NCBI GenBank assembly: GCA_964595455.1
Contig: CAZQQL010000014.1
Span: 1 to 40,349 of the forward strand
Source: DAOUEG01 sp964595455
Lineage (GTDB): Bacteria; Chloroflexota; Dehalococcoidia; Dehalococcoidales; RBG-16-60-22
Direction: 5' to 3'
Length of the DNA stretch: 40,349 bases
Shown here: piece by piece, positions 24,186 through 33,406 of the stretch
Numbering within the stretch: position 1 is the stretch's first letter
How the letters are laid out: each line of letters starts with the position of its first letter
Notes under the pieces: generated by a model
Databases searched by the model: none
The model's input: only the letters and a program-made list of their open reading frames with translations
What the model was told of the DNA's origin: nothing
Position numbers and translations under genes: made by a program

Positions 24186-27100
24186 ATGTGGCACCTCACC
24201 AAGCTGGCAGTTCGCAGCCGGATCGTCACGATCCTGCTGGCGCTGATCGTCACCGGGGCATCTATCTGGGCCTTTCTCGGCCTCAAGATAGAACTTATCC
24301 CGGATATCAGCTTTCCCTACTCGACCGTGGTCACGATCTATCCCCAGGCACATCCCGACCAGGTCGTGCATGATGTCACCGGGCCGATCGAGCGTTTCAT
24401 CCATGATGAGTGGTCCGGCAAAGAACTCAAGCATATAACGTCTACCTCATCTTCCGGCATGTCCATCATCATGGCGGAGTTCGAGTTCGGGACGGACATG
24501 GACGCCGTGACAACCAGGCTCAACGAGGGCATCGGCGGCCTGGGGCTCCCGGAGATAGTCACCGGCCTGCCGGGCATGATGGAGGGCCTCAAATCCAACC
24601 CGCAGATCATCCCCATCAACATGAACATCATGCCGGTCATGAGTTTCAGCCTTTCCGGGGACATGACGCCGGAGCAGTTGAAGCAGGTTGCGCTGACGCA
24701 GATCGTTCCTGATCTTTCCGCCATCGACGGCGTGCTGCGGGTGGATACGGAAGGCGGGGAAAAGGATGAGATCGTCATCTCGCCGGACCCGGAGGCGATG
24801 AACCAGTACGGGGTCTCGCTGTCCCGCGTCTTTGCGATGCTGGGGGGCAATTATACTTCCCTGCAGGCAGTCAGCGCCGCGCCGCTGGGTGAGGACGGCG
24901 TTGTCCTGTCCGATATCGCTTCCATTGCCAAGAGCCCCCCGCCGCTGACGGCCATCACCCGTGTCAACGGCCGGCCGAGCGTGGGCATCCAGGTCACCAA
25001 GACTGATTCCGCCAATACCGTGGATGTATCCGACGCGGTCAAAGAACGCCTGGCTGAACTATCGCTTCCCGAGGGCGTGGTCCTGACCAAGATATTCGAC
25101 CAGTCTGACTTTATTCATTCGAGCATCAACCAGCTCTGGGAAAAAGCTATTATCGGCGGCGTGATGGCGATAATCGTCGTCTTTATTTTCCTCATGGCTG
25201 TCCGCGCCTCGCTGATCACCGCCATCTCCATACCGCTGAGCCTGTTCATCGGCTTCCTGTGCATGCGATTGACCGGGGTGACCCTGAATATCCTGACCCT
25301 CAGCGCCATGATCATTGCCGTGGGGCGTCTTATCGATGACAGTATCGTCATGGTGGAGGTTGTCTACCGGCGTGTCCGCATGGGTGAAGGCTTCAAGGAA
25401 GCGGCTATCGGCGGCGCCAAAGAGATAGCCGGTCCCATCACCACGGCCACGCTGGCTACCGTCGCCATCTTTATCCCGCTCATGTTTATCGGCGGTCTTA
25501 TCGGGGAGATGTTCATCCCGTTCGCCCTGACGGTAAGTTTCGCGATGCTGGCGTCGCTGCTGGTAGCCCTGACATTGATTCCCGCCCTTTCCCGCCTGCT
25601 GGGTAAAGCCAAAGGGAAAACGACTGCTGTCAAGGACAACTGGTACCAGAAGACCTATGCCTCGGCGTTGGGCTGGACGCTGCGCCACCCGGTTGCCGTC
25701 GTGGTTATTGCTGTTGTTCTGCTATTCGGCAGTATCGGGTTGCTGCCGCTTACCGGGACCTCGTTCATGTCCGGCGCCATGGGGGAACCCACCATCACGA
25801 TCAGTATATCGCTGCCATCCTCAGCCGACATCAACACTACCGCCGCCGCCACCGGGGAGGTGGAAGCGGCACTTGCCCAAGACGACGCGATACGCAGCTA
25901 CTATTCGACCATCGGCACATCTTCCACTTCCATGATGGGCATCATGAGCGCCGCCCAGGGCGGCGGGGGCGCCAACACGGCCTCGATAACGATCTATCTC
26001 GATGCCGACGCGGACCTGGCTGAACAAACGGATATTATCAGCCGGGACGTCCGGGACCTTGTACCGGATGGCCTGGTGATCGTTTCCGGCGCTGATTCCG
26101 GAGGCGGTATGGGCGCCGGTTTCTCCTCAACCGCGATGAGTTTATCCATCCAGGGGGAGAACCAGGAAGATATCGCCCGTGTCGCGGCCCAACTCATGGA
26201 GAGTTTACAGACCGTTGAAGGAATCACTGACCTGCAAAATGATCTGACCAGGGTGGTCCCCAAGCTGGACGTCGCCGTCGATATCCAGAAGGTTGGGGCA
26301 TCCGGTTTACCGGCCGCTCAATTCCCCATGCTTCAACAGGAGTTCGTCCTGTTGATGAGCGGCGGTACGCTGCCGGGAAAAACGGTCACGCTCGACGGGG
26401 AAACGTATCCCGTGTACCTGAAAGGAGTTGTCTCCAATCTGAGCGGCATCGAACAGGCCGGGGACCTGCGTATAGGTTTCCCGCAATCGGTGTCCCTCAG
26501 CGATGTAGCTGCTATCAGTATAGTGGATTTGCCTTCTCATATCGCTCATACGGATACGATGCTGTCAGCCACTGTTTCCGGCACCATCACGGACAAGAAC
26601 GTGGGCGCGGTCAACATGGCGATCCAGGAGAAGATCGATCAATTGCCGGACCATCCCGGGGTGAAGGTGGTCATGGCGGGCATCGCCGAGGAAATGACCG
26701 ATACCTTCAAGAGCATGGGTATCGCCATACTCATCGCCATCGTCATCGTCTTTGCCATCGTTATCCTGATGATGCGGTCCATCATCAATCCGCTGCTGAT
26801 CATGATAAGCCTGCCGCTGGCGGCCATCGGTTCCATTCCCGCCCTGTTCCTCAGCGGCAACACGCTCGGCGTCTCGGCTATGATGGGTCTGCTGATGCTG
26901 GTAGGCATCGTCCTTACCAATGCTATCGTCCTGGTAGAGATGGTGGAAACCATCCGCAAGGAAGGGGTGAGTGTAGGAGAGGCGTTGATGACGGGCGGCA
27001 AGACGCGGTTGCGACCGATCCTGATGACGGCGTTGACGACCATCTTTGCCATGCTCCCGATGGTTATATTCAGCGGTTCTGACACGCTGTTAAGCTCGGA

Positions 27101-27230
27101 ACTGGCGATCGTCGTCATCGGTGGCATGGTGAGTTCGACGTTCCTGACGCTCTTCGTGATCCCGGCGGTGTACAGCCTGGTCCACCGGGGCAGAGAGAAA
27201 AAAAGCGCAGAAAGCGGTGTAGAGGCATAA
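24186..27230 (+). CDS. RND-family efflux permease (HAE1/AcrB-like)
   Basis: This 1014-residue membrane pump has the RND layout. There is a first helix (TILLALIVTGASIWAFLGL), a large periplasmic/outer loop, and helices from about residue 330 (GGVMAIIVVFIFLMAV). The proton-relay pair Asp384-Asp385 (VGRLIDDSIVMVEVV) is at the place of AcrB Asp407/Asp408. The second half repeats this, with LMLVGIVLTNAIVLVEMVETIRKEG and TRLRPILMTALTTIFAMLP. It exports hydrophobic compounds using the proton gradient. No membrane-fusion or outer-membrane partner gene is next to it, like SwrC-type stand-alone pumps of monoderm bacteria. The gene follows a MarR regulator by 7 bp. Confidence 0.94.
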   Translation: MWHLTKLAVRSRIVTILLALIVTGASIWAFLGLKIELIPDISFPYSTVVTIYPQAHPDQVVHDVTGPIERFIHDEWSGKELKHITSTSSSGMSIIMAEFEFGTDMDAVTTRLNEGIGGLGLPEIVTGLPGMMEGLKSNPQIIPINMNIMPVMSFSLSGDMTPEQLKQVALTQIVPDLSAIDGVLRVDTEGGEKDEIVISPDPEAMNQYGVSLSRVFAMLGGNYTSLQAVSAAPLGEDGVVLSDIASIAKSPPPLTAITRVNGRPSVGIQVTKTDSANTVDVSDAVKERLAELSLPEGVVLTKIFDQSDFIHSSINQLWEKAIIGGVMAIIVVFIFLMAVRASLITAISIPLSLFIGFLCMRLTGVTLNILTLSAMIIAVGRLIDDSIVMVEVVYRRVRMGEGFKEAAIGGAKEIAGPITTATLATVAIFIPLMFIGGLIGEMFIPFALTVSFAMLASLLVALTLIPALSRLLGKAKGKTTAVKDNWYQKTYASALGWTLRHPVAVVVIAVVLLFGSIGLLPLTGTSFMSGAMGEPTITISISLPSSADINTTAAATGEVEAALAQDDAIRSYYSTIGTSSTSMMGIMSAAQGGGGANTASITIYLDADADLAEQTDIISRDVRDLVPDGLVIVSGADSGGGMGAGFSSTAMSLSIQGENQEDIARVAAQLMESLQTVEGITDLQNDLTRVVPKLDVAVDIQKVGASGLPAAQFPMLQQEFVLLMSGGTLPGKTVTLDGETYPVYLKGVVSNLSGIEQAGDLRIGFPQSVSLSDVAAISIVDLPSHIAHTDTMLSATVSGTITDKNVGAVNMAIQEKIDQLPDHPGVKVVMAGIAEEMTDTFKSMGIAILIAIVIVFAIVILMMRSIINPLLIMISLPLAAIGSIPALFLSGNTLGVSAMMGLLMLVGIVLTNAIVLVEMVETIRKEGVSVGEALMTGGKTRLRPILMTALTTIFAMLPMVIFSGSDTLLSSELAIVVIGGMVSSTFLTLFVIPAVYSLVHRGREKKSAESGVEA

Positions 27231-27239
27231 GGATTGTTA

Positions 27240-27275
27240 ATGGGGGGCGCAGTACTGTACTGCGCCCCCCATTTT
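27240..27275 (+). terminator. Rho-independent terminator after the RND gene
   Basis: A 15-bp perfect stem from 27240-27254 and 27258-27272 (CGCAGTA...TACTGCG flanked by six G and six C) with a 3-base loop, then TTT. It starts 10 bp after the stop codon. Confidence 0.9.
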
Positions 27276-27600
27276 AAAAAACCCCATCGCTCCCCCTTTC
27301 CAAATGGGGACGATCTATATGTGCGGTCCACTGAATTGCGGCGGAGGCGTGACAATAAGTGGGACAGAGAAGGATTCCCGGTTGGGGCCGGGAATGACAC
27401 GGCGGAAAGGGATTTGTTGGAGCGGGTATCATTGATTGTCGGAGTAGCACTCCGACCTACGGGAGTTGAAGCCGCTACCAATATCGCTAGAGGGTGACAA
27501 ATTCGCTGAACAATTAAGGGGACGTTTTCGCTGGACAACAACACACCACAGCCACAGCTATTCACAGGAATGCCGTGAATATGGTAAAATATACTTTGTT
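27276..27600. repeat. Non-coding spacer with mosaic repeats
   Basis: No convincing gene. It contains CCATTTGGAAAG-like pieces, the hairpin CGGAGTAGCACTCCG (about 27441-27455), and GGGAATGACACGGCGG (27390-27405), which recurs almost unchanged at about 29673. A promoter for the MogA/MoaB-like gene may lie near 27580-27600 (TATGGTAAAATATAC) but cannot be defined. Confidence 0.5.
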
Positions 27601-27618
27601 TTGCATTAATGGGGCGGC

Positions 27619-28110
27619 ATGGCGAACATCGGAATCCTGACTATCAGCGATAAAGGCTCGGCCGGGAAGCGGCAAGACCTGAGCGGACCGGTCCTGCGGG
27701 AAGGGGCGGAAGCGGCGGGGCATAGCGTCGTCGCGTATGAGATCGTCCCGGATGACAGGGGTGTGGTAGCCGGGAGGCTCCGGGAGTGGGCGGACGGCGG
27801 GAAGATGGACATCATCCTGACGACGGGCGGAACGGGGCTGGCGAAGCGGGACGTGACGCCGGAAGCGACGTTCGAGGTAATGGACCGGGAAGTGCCGGGA
27901 CTGGCCGAGGCGATGCGGGCGAAATCGATGGAAAAGACGCCGATGGCGATGCTGAGCCGGGCGGTGGCCGTGCAGCGGAAGGACTGCCTCATCATCAACA
28001 TGCCGGGCAGCCCGAAAGCCGCGCGGGAGTGCCTGGAAGTGGTGTTGCCGGCGCTGACCCATGCGGTGGAGATTATCAAGGGAGAGGTCACCGAGCACTC
28101 CGTCACGTAG
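27619..28110 (+). CDS. MogA/MoaB-family molybdenum cofactor protein
   Basis: This 163-residue protein matches the MogA/MoaB fold: NIGILTISDKGSAGKRQDLSGP at the start, TTGGTGLAKRDVTPEA (GGTG...RDVTPE) for molybdopterin and nucleotide binding, and IINMPGSPKAARECLEVVLPALTHAVEII near the end. It adenylylates molybdopterin or helps insert molybdenum. Whether it is MogA or MoaB cannot be settled by eye. No other cofactor gene is adjacent; trmD starts 24 bp downstream, so they may be co-transcribed. Confidence 0.92.
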   Translation: MANIGILTISDKGSAGKRQDLSGPVLREGAEAAGHSVVAYEIVPDDRGVVAGRLREWADGGKMDIILTTGGTGLAKRDVTPEATFEVMDREVPGLAEAMRAKSMEKTPMAMLSRAVAVQRKDCLIINMPGSPKAARECLEVVLPALTHAVEIIKGEVTEHSVT

Positions 28111-28134
28111 TGTGGCGGGGAGCCGGCAGCGGTA

Positions 28135-28887
28135 ATGCGCATCGATGTGCTGACGCTCTTCCCGCACCTCTTTAAGGGGCCGTTCGGGTACGGCATCTTC
28201 AAGCGGGCGGCGGAGCAGGGGCTAATCGACCTCAGGGTGCACGATATTCGTGCTTATACGCACGATAAGCACCACACGGCGGATGATTATCCGTACGGCG
28301 GCGGCGCCGGGATGGTGATGAAACCGGAGCCGATATTCGAGGCGGTGGAGGAGATAAACAAAGACGCGGCGGGAACGCGCGTTATTTTGATGACCCCCGG
28401 CGGGAGGCTGTTCACGCAGCCCCTGGCACAGGAACTGGCTGAAGAAAGCCGGCTGACTGTCATCTGCGGCCATTACGAGGGGGTCGATGAGCGGGTGAGC
28501 GAGCACCTGGCGACCGATGAGATAAGCATCGGGGATTATGTATTGACCGGCGGGGAAATTCCTGCTATGGTCATAATCGACGCGGTGCTGCGGCTGGTGC
28601 CGGGCGTGCTGGGGTCGGAGGAATCGCCACTGGACGATTCGCACGTCAACGGCCTGCTGGAGTACCCGCAGTACACCCGCCCGGCGGATTTCCGCGGGTG
28701 GGAGGTACCGGAGGTCTTACTCTCCGGCAACCACGGGGAGATAGCCCGGTGGCGCCGGGAACAGATATTGAGGCGGACGCTGGAGCGCCGCCCGGAACTG
28801 CTGGAAAAGGCGGAACTCGACCGTGATGACAGGGAAGTGGTCTCGCGCCTCATGTCCGGCAAGGACAAAACAGCAAATAACGGATAG
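28135..28887 (+). CDS. trmD: tRNA (guanine37-N1)-methyltransferase
   Basis: This 250-residue SPOUT enzyme makes m1G37 in tRNAs to prevent frameshifting. Motifs are MRIDVLTLFPHLF, the start of a knot region HTADDYPYGGGAGMVMKPEPIFEA, ICGHYEGVDERV and SIGDYVLTGGEIPAMVIIDAVLRLVPGVLG. The C-terminal PADFRGWEVPEVLLSGNHGEIARWRREQ is typical. The length is normal. rplS follows 11 bp downstream; the common partners rpsP and rimM are not here. Confidence 0.97.
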   Translation: MRIDVLTLFPHLFKGPFGYGIFKRAAEQGLIDLRVHDIRAYTHDKHHTADDYPYGGGAGMVMKPEPIFEAVEEINKDAAGTRVILMTPGGRLFTQPLAQELAEESRLTVICGHYEGVDERVSEHLATDEISIGDYVLTGGEIPAMVIIDAVLRLVPGVLGSEESPLDDSHVNGLLEYPQYTRPADFRGWEVPEVLLSGNHGEIARWRREQILRRTLERRPELLEKAELDRDDREVVSRLMSGKDKTANNG

Positions 28888-28898
28888 GGAGTCGTAAC

Positions 28899-29408
28899 AT
28901 GGATGTCTCATCACTCGTCGAGGTAACCCAGAACAAGAGGATACCTGAGATCGCCCCCGGCGATACCGTCAAGGTATATTGCAAGATCGTAGAAGGCGAC
29001 CGGGAACGCATCCAGGTTTTCCAGGGTGTCGTTCTGAAGATAAGCAAGGGCGGAGCCGGCGCCAGTTTCACGGTGCGGCACGTGGCCTCCGGCATCGGCG
29101 TCGAGCGCACGTTCCCATTCCTGTCTTCCAACGTGGACAGGGTAGAGATCGTCCGGCAGGGCAAGGTCCGCCGCTCCCGGCTGTATTATCTCCGCGGACT
29201 CAGCGGCAAGGATGCCCGCCGCAAGATCAAGCGGGTGGAGCGCAAGTCCCGCACGGTCGATGAGTCACTGGTAGCCGAGCCGGAAGAAGAGCTGAAGCCC
29301 GAGGATGTAGCGATGTCCGAGGAAGCGCAGCAGGAAGCCGCCGCGACCGCTCCGGCTGAAGCACCCGCCGCGGAAGCTGCTCCGGCCGAGCAGGAAACCA
29401 AAGAGTAA
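28899..29408 (+). CDS. rplS: Ribosomal protein L19 with a C-terminal Ala/Glu tail
   Basis: Residues 1-115 are a normal L19 (PEIAPGDTVKVYCKIVEGDRERIQVFQGVVLK, GVERTFPFLSSNVDRVEIVRQGKVRRSRLYYLRGLSGKDARRKIK), found at the 30S-50S interface. From about residue 120 a tail of about 50 residues is made of Ala, Glu and Pro (AAATAPAEAPAAEAAP) and looks disordered. Bacterial L19 is usually about 115 residues. The SD TAGGGAG precedes the ATG at a suitable distance. Confidence 0.97.
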   Translation: MDVSSLVEVTQNKRIPEIAPGDTVKVYCKIVEGDRERIQVFQGVVLKISKGGAGASFTVRHVASGIGVERTFPFLSSNVDRVEIVRQGKVRRSRLYYLRGLSGKDARRKIKRVERKSRTVDESLVAEPEEELKPEDVAMSEEAQQEAAATAPAEAPAAEAAPAEQETKE

Positions 29409-29456
29409 GGGACCTTTAAAGGACCTCTACTGACTCAATAATCCTCACATCTATGT

Positions 29457-29490
29457 CCCCTCTCCGCATTGCGGAGAGGGGATTGTTTGG
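29457..29490 (+). terminator. Terminator after trmD-rplS
   Basis: A perfect inverted repeat TCCCCTCTCCGCA with TGCGGAGAGGGGA around one base, followed by TTGTTTG, 48 bp after the L19 stop. Near-copies of its arm occur elsewhere (about 36388), so it may come from a dispersed repeat. Confidence 0.7.
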
Positions 29491-29815
29491 TTTAGACCGG
29501 GGACATGGGTGACAGAGCAATGTATTACCCCTCATCTTAATCTTCTCCCACAAGGGGAGAAGAGATGGGTAAGGGAAGCCGAGGGCAAGACGCCCGCGCT
29601 ACCCTTTTACTTGCTGGTCTTTTCAACCTCACCCCGAATATAGTGTACGGCCTCGATGGATTTCCGATTTCCCGGGAATGACAAGGCGGGAGAGCATTTG
29701 TTAAGTGCGCAAGGACTGTGGTGGATGTCGGCATGAAGCTGGCATGACGGGGCTCTTCGACTTGGTCGGGACGGGTGGTGTATCATGAGGGCATGGAAGT
29801 ACGACCGACGGGCGC
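29491..29815. repeat. Non-coding spacer with mosaic repeats
   Basis: No convincing gene. CCCACAAGGGGAGAAG (from about 29548), GGGCAAGACGCCCGCGC (29583-29599) and GGGAATGACAAGGCGG (29674-29689) are repeat words with near-copies at about 18919 and 27390. Confidence 0.55.
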
Positions 29816-29827
29816 CGGGAGTCCGGG

Positions 29828-32227
29828 ATGAGGTATGCCGACGTCAGTGTCAACTCGCCGGTTGCCCAGCGCCGCCTCTTTACCTATTCTATTCCTCCCA
29901 ACCTGGATGTCAGGCCGGGGCAGGCCGTCTACGTTCCCTTCGGGGAAAAGGAACTGCAGGGCATCGTCTTCGGACTGAGCGATGTGGCCAACGTCGAAGG
30001 CGTACGGGACATTGCCGGCATCATCGAGGACGTTCCGCTGATTTCATCCCATCACCTGGCGCTGGCCCGGTGGGTCAGCGGGTATTACCTGGCGCCGCTC
30101 TTCGATGCCGTCAGTCTCATGCTGCCGCCGGGCTTCGAGCGGCGCCCCGTGACCTGTCTTTCACCCGCCGGGCAGGAAATTCCTGCGGAGGAGCTTACCG
30201 AAGACCAGGCAAAGGTACTGGACGTGCTCGGCGGCGGGCGGAAGTCCCTGAAAGAAATCGAAAAAGTCCTCGGGGTAAAACGCGCTTCAGCCGCGGTGTC
30301 CCAACTGGTCAAAACGGGGAAGCTGCAGCGGAGCTACGACCTTTCCCCGGTCCGCATCAAGCCGAAGACCGAACTCAGGGTGAAGCTCATCAGGGAATCC
30401 GATGATGTATTGACGCCGCGGCAGGCTGCCCTGTATGACTATGTCCGTGCTAACGGCGGCGAAGCCATGTGGCCAGACGTTCGGCTGGCAACCGGTTGCG
30501 ACCGCCCCGTATTGAACCAGCTAGTAAAGATAGGATTGCTTGCCGCAGAGGAGATCGAAGTTCCCCGCGACCCCATTTCCTACGAACACATCGTTCCTTC
30601 ATCGCCGCTGTCTTTGACACCGGCGCAGATGGCCGTCTTGCGGCCAGTGACCGAATCCCTGAACAAAGCTGATAAACCGGAGAGACCGGATGTTTTTCTA
30701 CTCCACGGCGTGACGGGAAGCGGCAAGACGGAAGTTTACCTGCAGGCGCTGGCGGAGGCGATACGGCTCGGGAAAAAGGGTATCGTCCTGGTGCCGGAGA
30801 TTTCTCTCACGCCGCAGGCCATCGAACGGTTCGCCGCACGTTTCATGCACCGGGTCGCCGTTCTTCACAGCGGCCTGACGCTCGGGGAGCAGTACGACGA
30901 ATGGCGGCGTATCCATGACGGCGAGTTCGACGTGGTCATCGGGCCCCGGAGCGCTCTCTTCGCGCCGGTACCGGACCTCGGCATCATCGTCATCGATGAA
31001 GAGCACGAATGGACGTACAAACAGGACACGTCTCCCCGCTACCAGACGCGAGACGCCGCCAGCGAACTGGCGCGGCTCACCGGGGCTGCGGTCGTCCTGG
31101 GGAGCGCCACGCCGGACGTGGAGTCGTATTTCAAAGCCGAGCGGGGAGAGTACAAGTTACTGGAACTCCCGGAACGCATCTCGGCGGCCGGCGGGGCAAT
31201 GCCGGCGGTGACGGTGGTGGACATGCGGGAAGAACTCAAGGCGGGCAACCGGGGCATCTTCAGCCGGGCGCTTTCCAGGGAGGTCAACCGGGCCGTTGCG
31301 GGGCGGGAACAGGTCATCCTCTTCCTTAATCGTCGCGGCGGCTCGACGTTCATCCAGTGCCGGAGGTGTGGCCATGTGCTGCGCTGCCGGCGCTGCGAAG
31401 TGCCGCTGTCCTATCACCATTCCATCGACAAACTCACCTGCCACCAGTGCGGGCGGACGTCCGCCAACCCGGAAAAGTGCCCGGAATGCGGCTCGACGGG
31501 GTTGAAGTACCTGGGCATGGGTACGCAGAAACTGGAGCAGGAAGTGCGGATGGCGTTCCCGCGGGCGCGGCGCCTGCGCTGGGACAGCGATACCGCCGCC
31601 GACGGCCTCTCCCACGAACAACTATTGCGCACCTTCCGGGACGGCGAGGCAGACATCCTCATCGGGACGCAGATGGTAGCCAAAGGGCTGGACATCCCGT
31701 CCGTGACGCTGGTGGGCGTGATGAACGCGGATACGGCGCTGAACCTGCCGGACTTCCGGGCCGGGGAGAGGACGTTCCAGTTGTTGAGCCAGGTGGCGGG
31801 CAGGGCCGGTCGCGGGGCCGCCGGGGGAAGGGTCATCATCCAGACGTATACGCCGGAGCACTACGCGGTCCGGGCGGCTGCTTCTCACGATTACGCCTCA
31901 TTCTACCGGCAGGAACTGGAGTACCGGAAGCAACTGGTGAATCCACCGTTTGCCCGGCTGGCGAGGCTCGTTTATGCGCATACCAGCGAGGAAGCCTGCG
32001 AGCGGGACGCTGAAAAGATGAAGAGCTTGCTGCTGGCGGAGATGGAGAGCGGCGGTATTGCCGGGATCGATATCATCGGGCCGGCGCCGGTCTTTCTGCA
32101 CCGGCTGAGAGGGAAATACCGCTGGCACATCCTGCTGCGGGGGGCCGGGCTTTCCGATTTCCTGAGAAATATCAGATTTCCGCAGGGATGGAGCGTAGAT
32201 ATTGACCCGGTCAATCTACTTCAGTAA
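29828..32227 (+). CDS. priA: Primosomal protein N' (PriA helicase)
   Basis: This 799-residue superfamily 2 DNA helicase restarts collapsed replication forks. The N-terminal DNA-binding part is YADVSVNSPVAQRRLFTYSIP. Walker A GVTGSGKT is at 294-301 and DEEH at 390-393. The zinc-binding Cys lie at 511, 514, 520, 523, 538, 541, 551 and 554. The motif V/VI region includes LIGTQMVAKGLDIPSVTLVGV and QVAGRAGRG. Length and order are typical. def follows about 50 bp downstream, as in many bacteria. Confidence 0.97.
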   Translation: MRYADVSVNSPVAQRRLFTYSIPPNLDVRPGQAVYVPFGEKELQGIVFGLSDVANVEGVRDIAGIIEDVPLISSHHLALARWVSGYYLAPLFDAVSLMLPPGFERRPVTCLSPAGQEIPAEELTEDQAKVLDVLGGGRKSLKEIEKVLGVKRASAAVSQLVKTGKLQRSYDLSPVRIKPKTELRVKLIRESDDVLTPRQAALYDYVRANGGEAMWPDVRLATGCDRPVLNQLVKIGLLAAEEIEVPRDPISYEHIVPSSPLSLTPAQMAVLRPVTESLNKADKPERPDVFLLHGVTGSGKTEVYLQALAEAIRLGKKGIVLVPEISLTPQAIERFAARFMHRVAVLHSGLTLGEQYDEWRRIHDGEFDVVIGPRSALFAPVPDLGIIVIDEEHEWTYKQDTSPRYQTRDAASELARLTGAAVVLGSATPDVESYFKAERGEYKLLELPERISAAGGAMPAVTVVDMREELKAGNRGIFSRALSREVNRAVAGREQVILFLNRRGGSTFIQCRRCGHVLRCRRCEVPLSYHHSIDKLTCHQCGRTSANPEKCPECGSTGLKYLGMGTQKLEQEVRMAFPRARRLRWDSDTAADGLSHEQLLRTFRDGEADILIGTQMVAKGLDIPSVTLVGVMNADTALNLPDFRAGERTFQLLSQVAGRAGRGAAGGRVIIQTYTPEHYAVRAAASHDYASFYRQELEYRKQLVNPPFARLARLVYAHTSEEACERDAEKMKSLLLAEMESGGIAGIDIIGPAPVFLHRLRGKYRWHILLRGAGLSDFLRNIRFPQGWSVDIDPVNLLQ

Positions 32228-32277
32228 ACTGAGAGTGTAATCATAGTGATGTTCAGAGTCCAGGACCGGAGAGTACA

Positions 32278-32799
32278 ATGGCGGTTTTAAACATTCGCAC
32301 CGTGCCGGATCCCATATTACGGCAGAAAACAAGGCGCATCAGGACGATCGATGCCTCGGTCAAAAAGCTTATCCGTAACATGCAGGAAACCCTGCACGCC
32401 GAGGAAGGCCGCGCCGGCCTGGCGGCGCCGCAGGTGGGTTCGCTGCTGCGCGTCACCGTTATCAGCGTGCCGGAAGAGGAAGAGGACGTCATCCTCATCA
32501 ACCCGGAGATCGTCAAGAAAAAGGGCGAACGCACCGTCACCGAGGGGTGCCTCAGCATACCGGGCTATTGTGCTGAACTGACCCGTGCCGAACAGGTCAC
32601 CGCCAAGGGACTGGGACCGGACGGCAAGGAAGTGCGCATCAAGGCGGAAGGGCTGCTGGCGCAGGCCCTGGAGCATGAGATAGACCACCTGGACGGGGTA
32701 TTGTACATAGACCACCTGGACGATCCGGACAAGCTCCGGCCGGTGACGCCGGGGGCGGAAGAGGAAGCAGAGGCCGAAGAGTCCGTGGTAATGGAGTAG
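32278..32799 (+). CDS. def: Peptide deformylase
   Basis: This 173-residue metallo-enzyme removes the formyl group from new proteins. The three motifs are present: GRAGLAAPQVG, EGCLSIPG (metal Cys) and ALEHEIDHLDG (HEIDH metal site). The C-terminus has a short acidic tail (EEEAEAEESVVME). The gene belongs to priA-def. The HicB gene starts 5 bp after the stop, using a GGAG inside the last def codons as a possible SD, so its expression is tied to def. Confidence 0.97.
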   Translation: MAVLNIRTVPDPILRQKTRRIRTIDASVKKLIRNMQETLHAEEGRAGLAAPQVGSLLRVTVISVPEEEEDVILINPEIVKKKGERTVTEGCLSIPGYCAELTRAEQVTAKGLGPDGKEVRIKAEGLLAQALEHEIDHLDGVLYIDHLDDPDKLRPVTPGAEEEAEAEESVVME

Positions 32800-32804
32800 G
32801 GGAG

Positions 32805-33077
32805 ATGGCGGTAAAGTTTATTTTGACAGACTATGTCAGCCAGGCGTTATCCGAGGCTGTGTATGACAAGTTGGATGATGGCTCTTTCTGCGGCCAGGTG
32901 CCTTCCTGCCTGGGCGTAATAGCTTTCGGGTCTTGCTTAACGGAATGTGAAGCCGAACTCCAGTCAGTGCTTGAAGACTGGATTCTAGTAGGCTTAAAGT
33001 TAAGACACCCTCTGCCGATACTGAATGGTATTGACCTTAACGAGGAGCCGCACCGTGAGTCGGTGGAGGCAGTGTAA
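32805..33077 (+). CDS. hicB: HicB-family antitoxin
   Basis: This 90-residue protein has the degenerate RNase-H-like HicB N-terminal fold (DGSFCGQVPSCLGVIAFGSCLTECEAELQSVLEDWILVGLKLRHPLPIL). The short acidic C-terminus is NEEPHRESVEAV. HicB neutralises the HicA mRNase and represses its own operon; no separate DNA-binding helix is obvious here. The antitoxin comes before the toxin, and both follow def without their own clear promoter. Confidence 0.85.
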   Translation: MAVKFILTDYVSQALSEAVYDKLDDGSFCGQVPSCLGVIAFGSCLTECEAELQSVLEDWILVGLKLRHPLPILNGIDLNEEPHRESVEAV

Positions 33078-33288
33078 ACGCCGACTCTTTGTTACCAAGC
33101 TTCGGAAGCTTGGTTTCGAAGGCCCTTTCTCAGGAACAAAACACCAGTTCATGGTTTATCAGCAACATCGTTTAGCCATTCCTTCAAATCAAGAGTATTC
33201 AGTACCTCAATTGATGGTTCTCCTCCATGAAGTCGAGACAATTCTCTCCCGACGCATATCTTGCGATGAATGGTACAGACTGAAGTAA
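33055..33288 (+). CDS. hicA: HicA-family toxin
   Basis: From GTG 33055 the product is 77 residues. GAGGAG at 33042-33047 is 7 bases upstream and makes this start better than the longer in-frame GTG/ATG at 33025. The gene overlaps the hicB end by 23 bp. The short dsRBD-like fold is visible: LRKLGFEGPFSGTKHQFMVYQQHRLAIPSNQEYSVPQLMVLLHEVETIL. The catalytic His is in GTKHQF, in the usual HicA place (GxxH). HicA cuts mRNA. The pair is likely an intact toxin-antitoxin unit. Confidence 0.85.
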   Translation: MSRWRQCKRRLFVTKLRKLGFEGPFSGTKHQFMVYQQHRLAIPSNQEYSVPQLMVLLHEVETILSRRISCDEWYRLK

Positions 33289-33406
33289 TCTGTCCTTAGC
33301 GCTGTCACATCTCATTATGGCTCCTGCATTTGACTTTCAACCCGCTTTCGTTATATCTTCAAGTGCCGTCCTGCTTGTAACACCCGAATAACAGTGACCG
33401 GCACGG

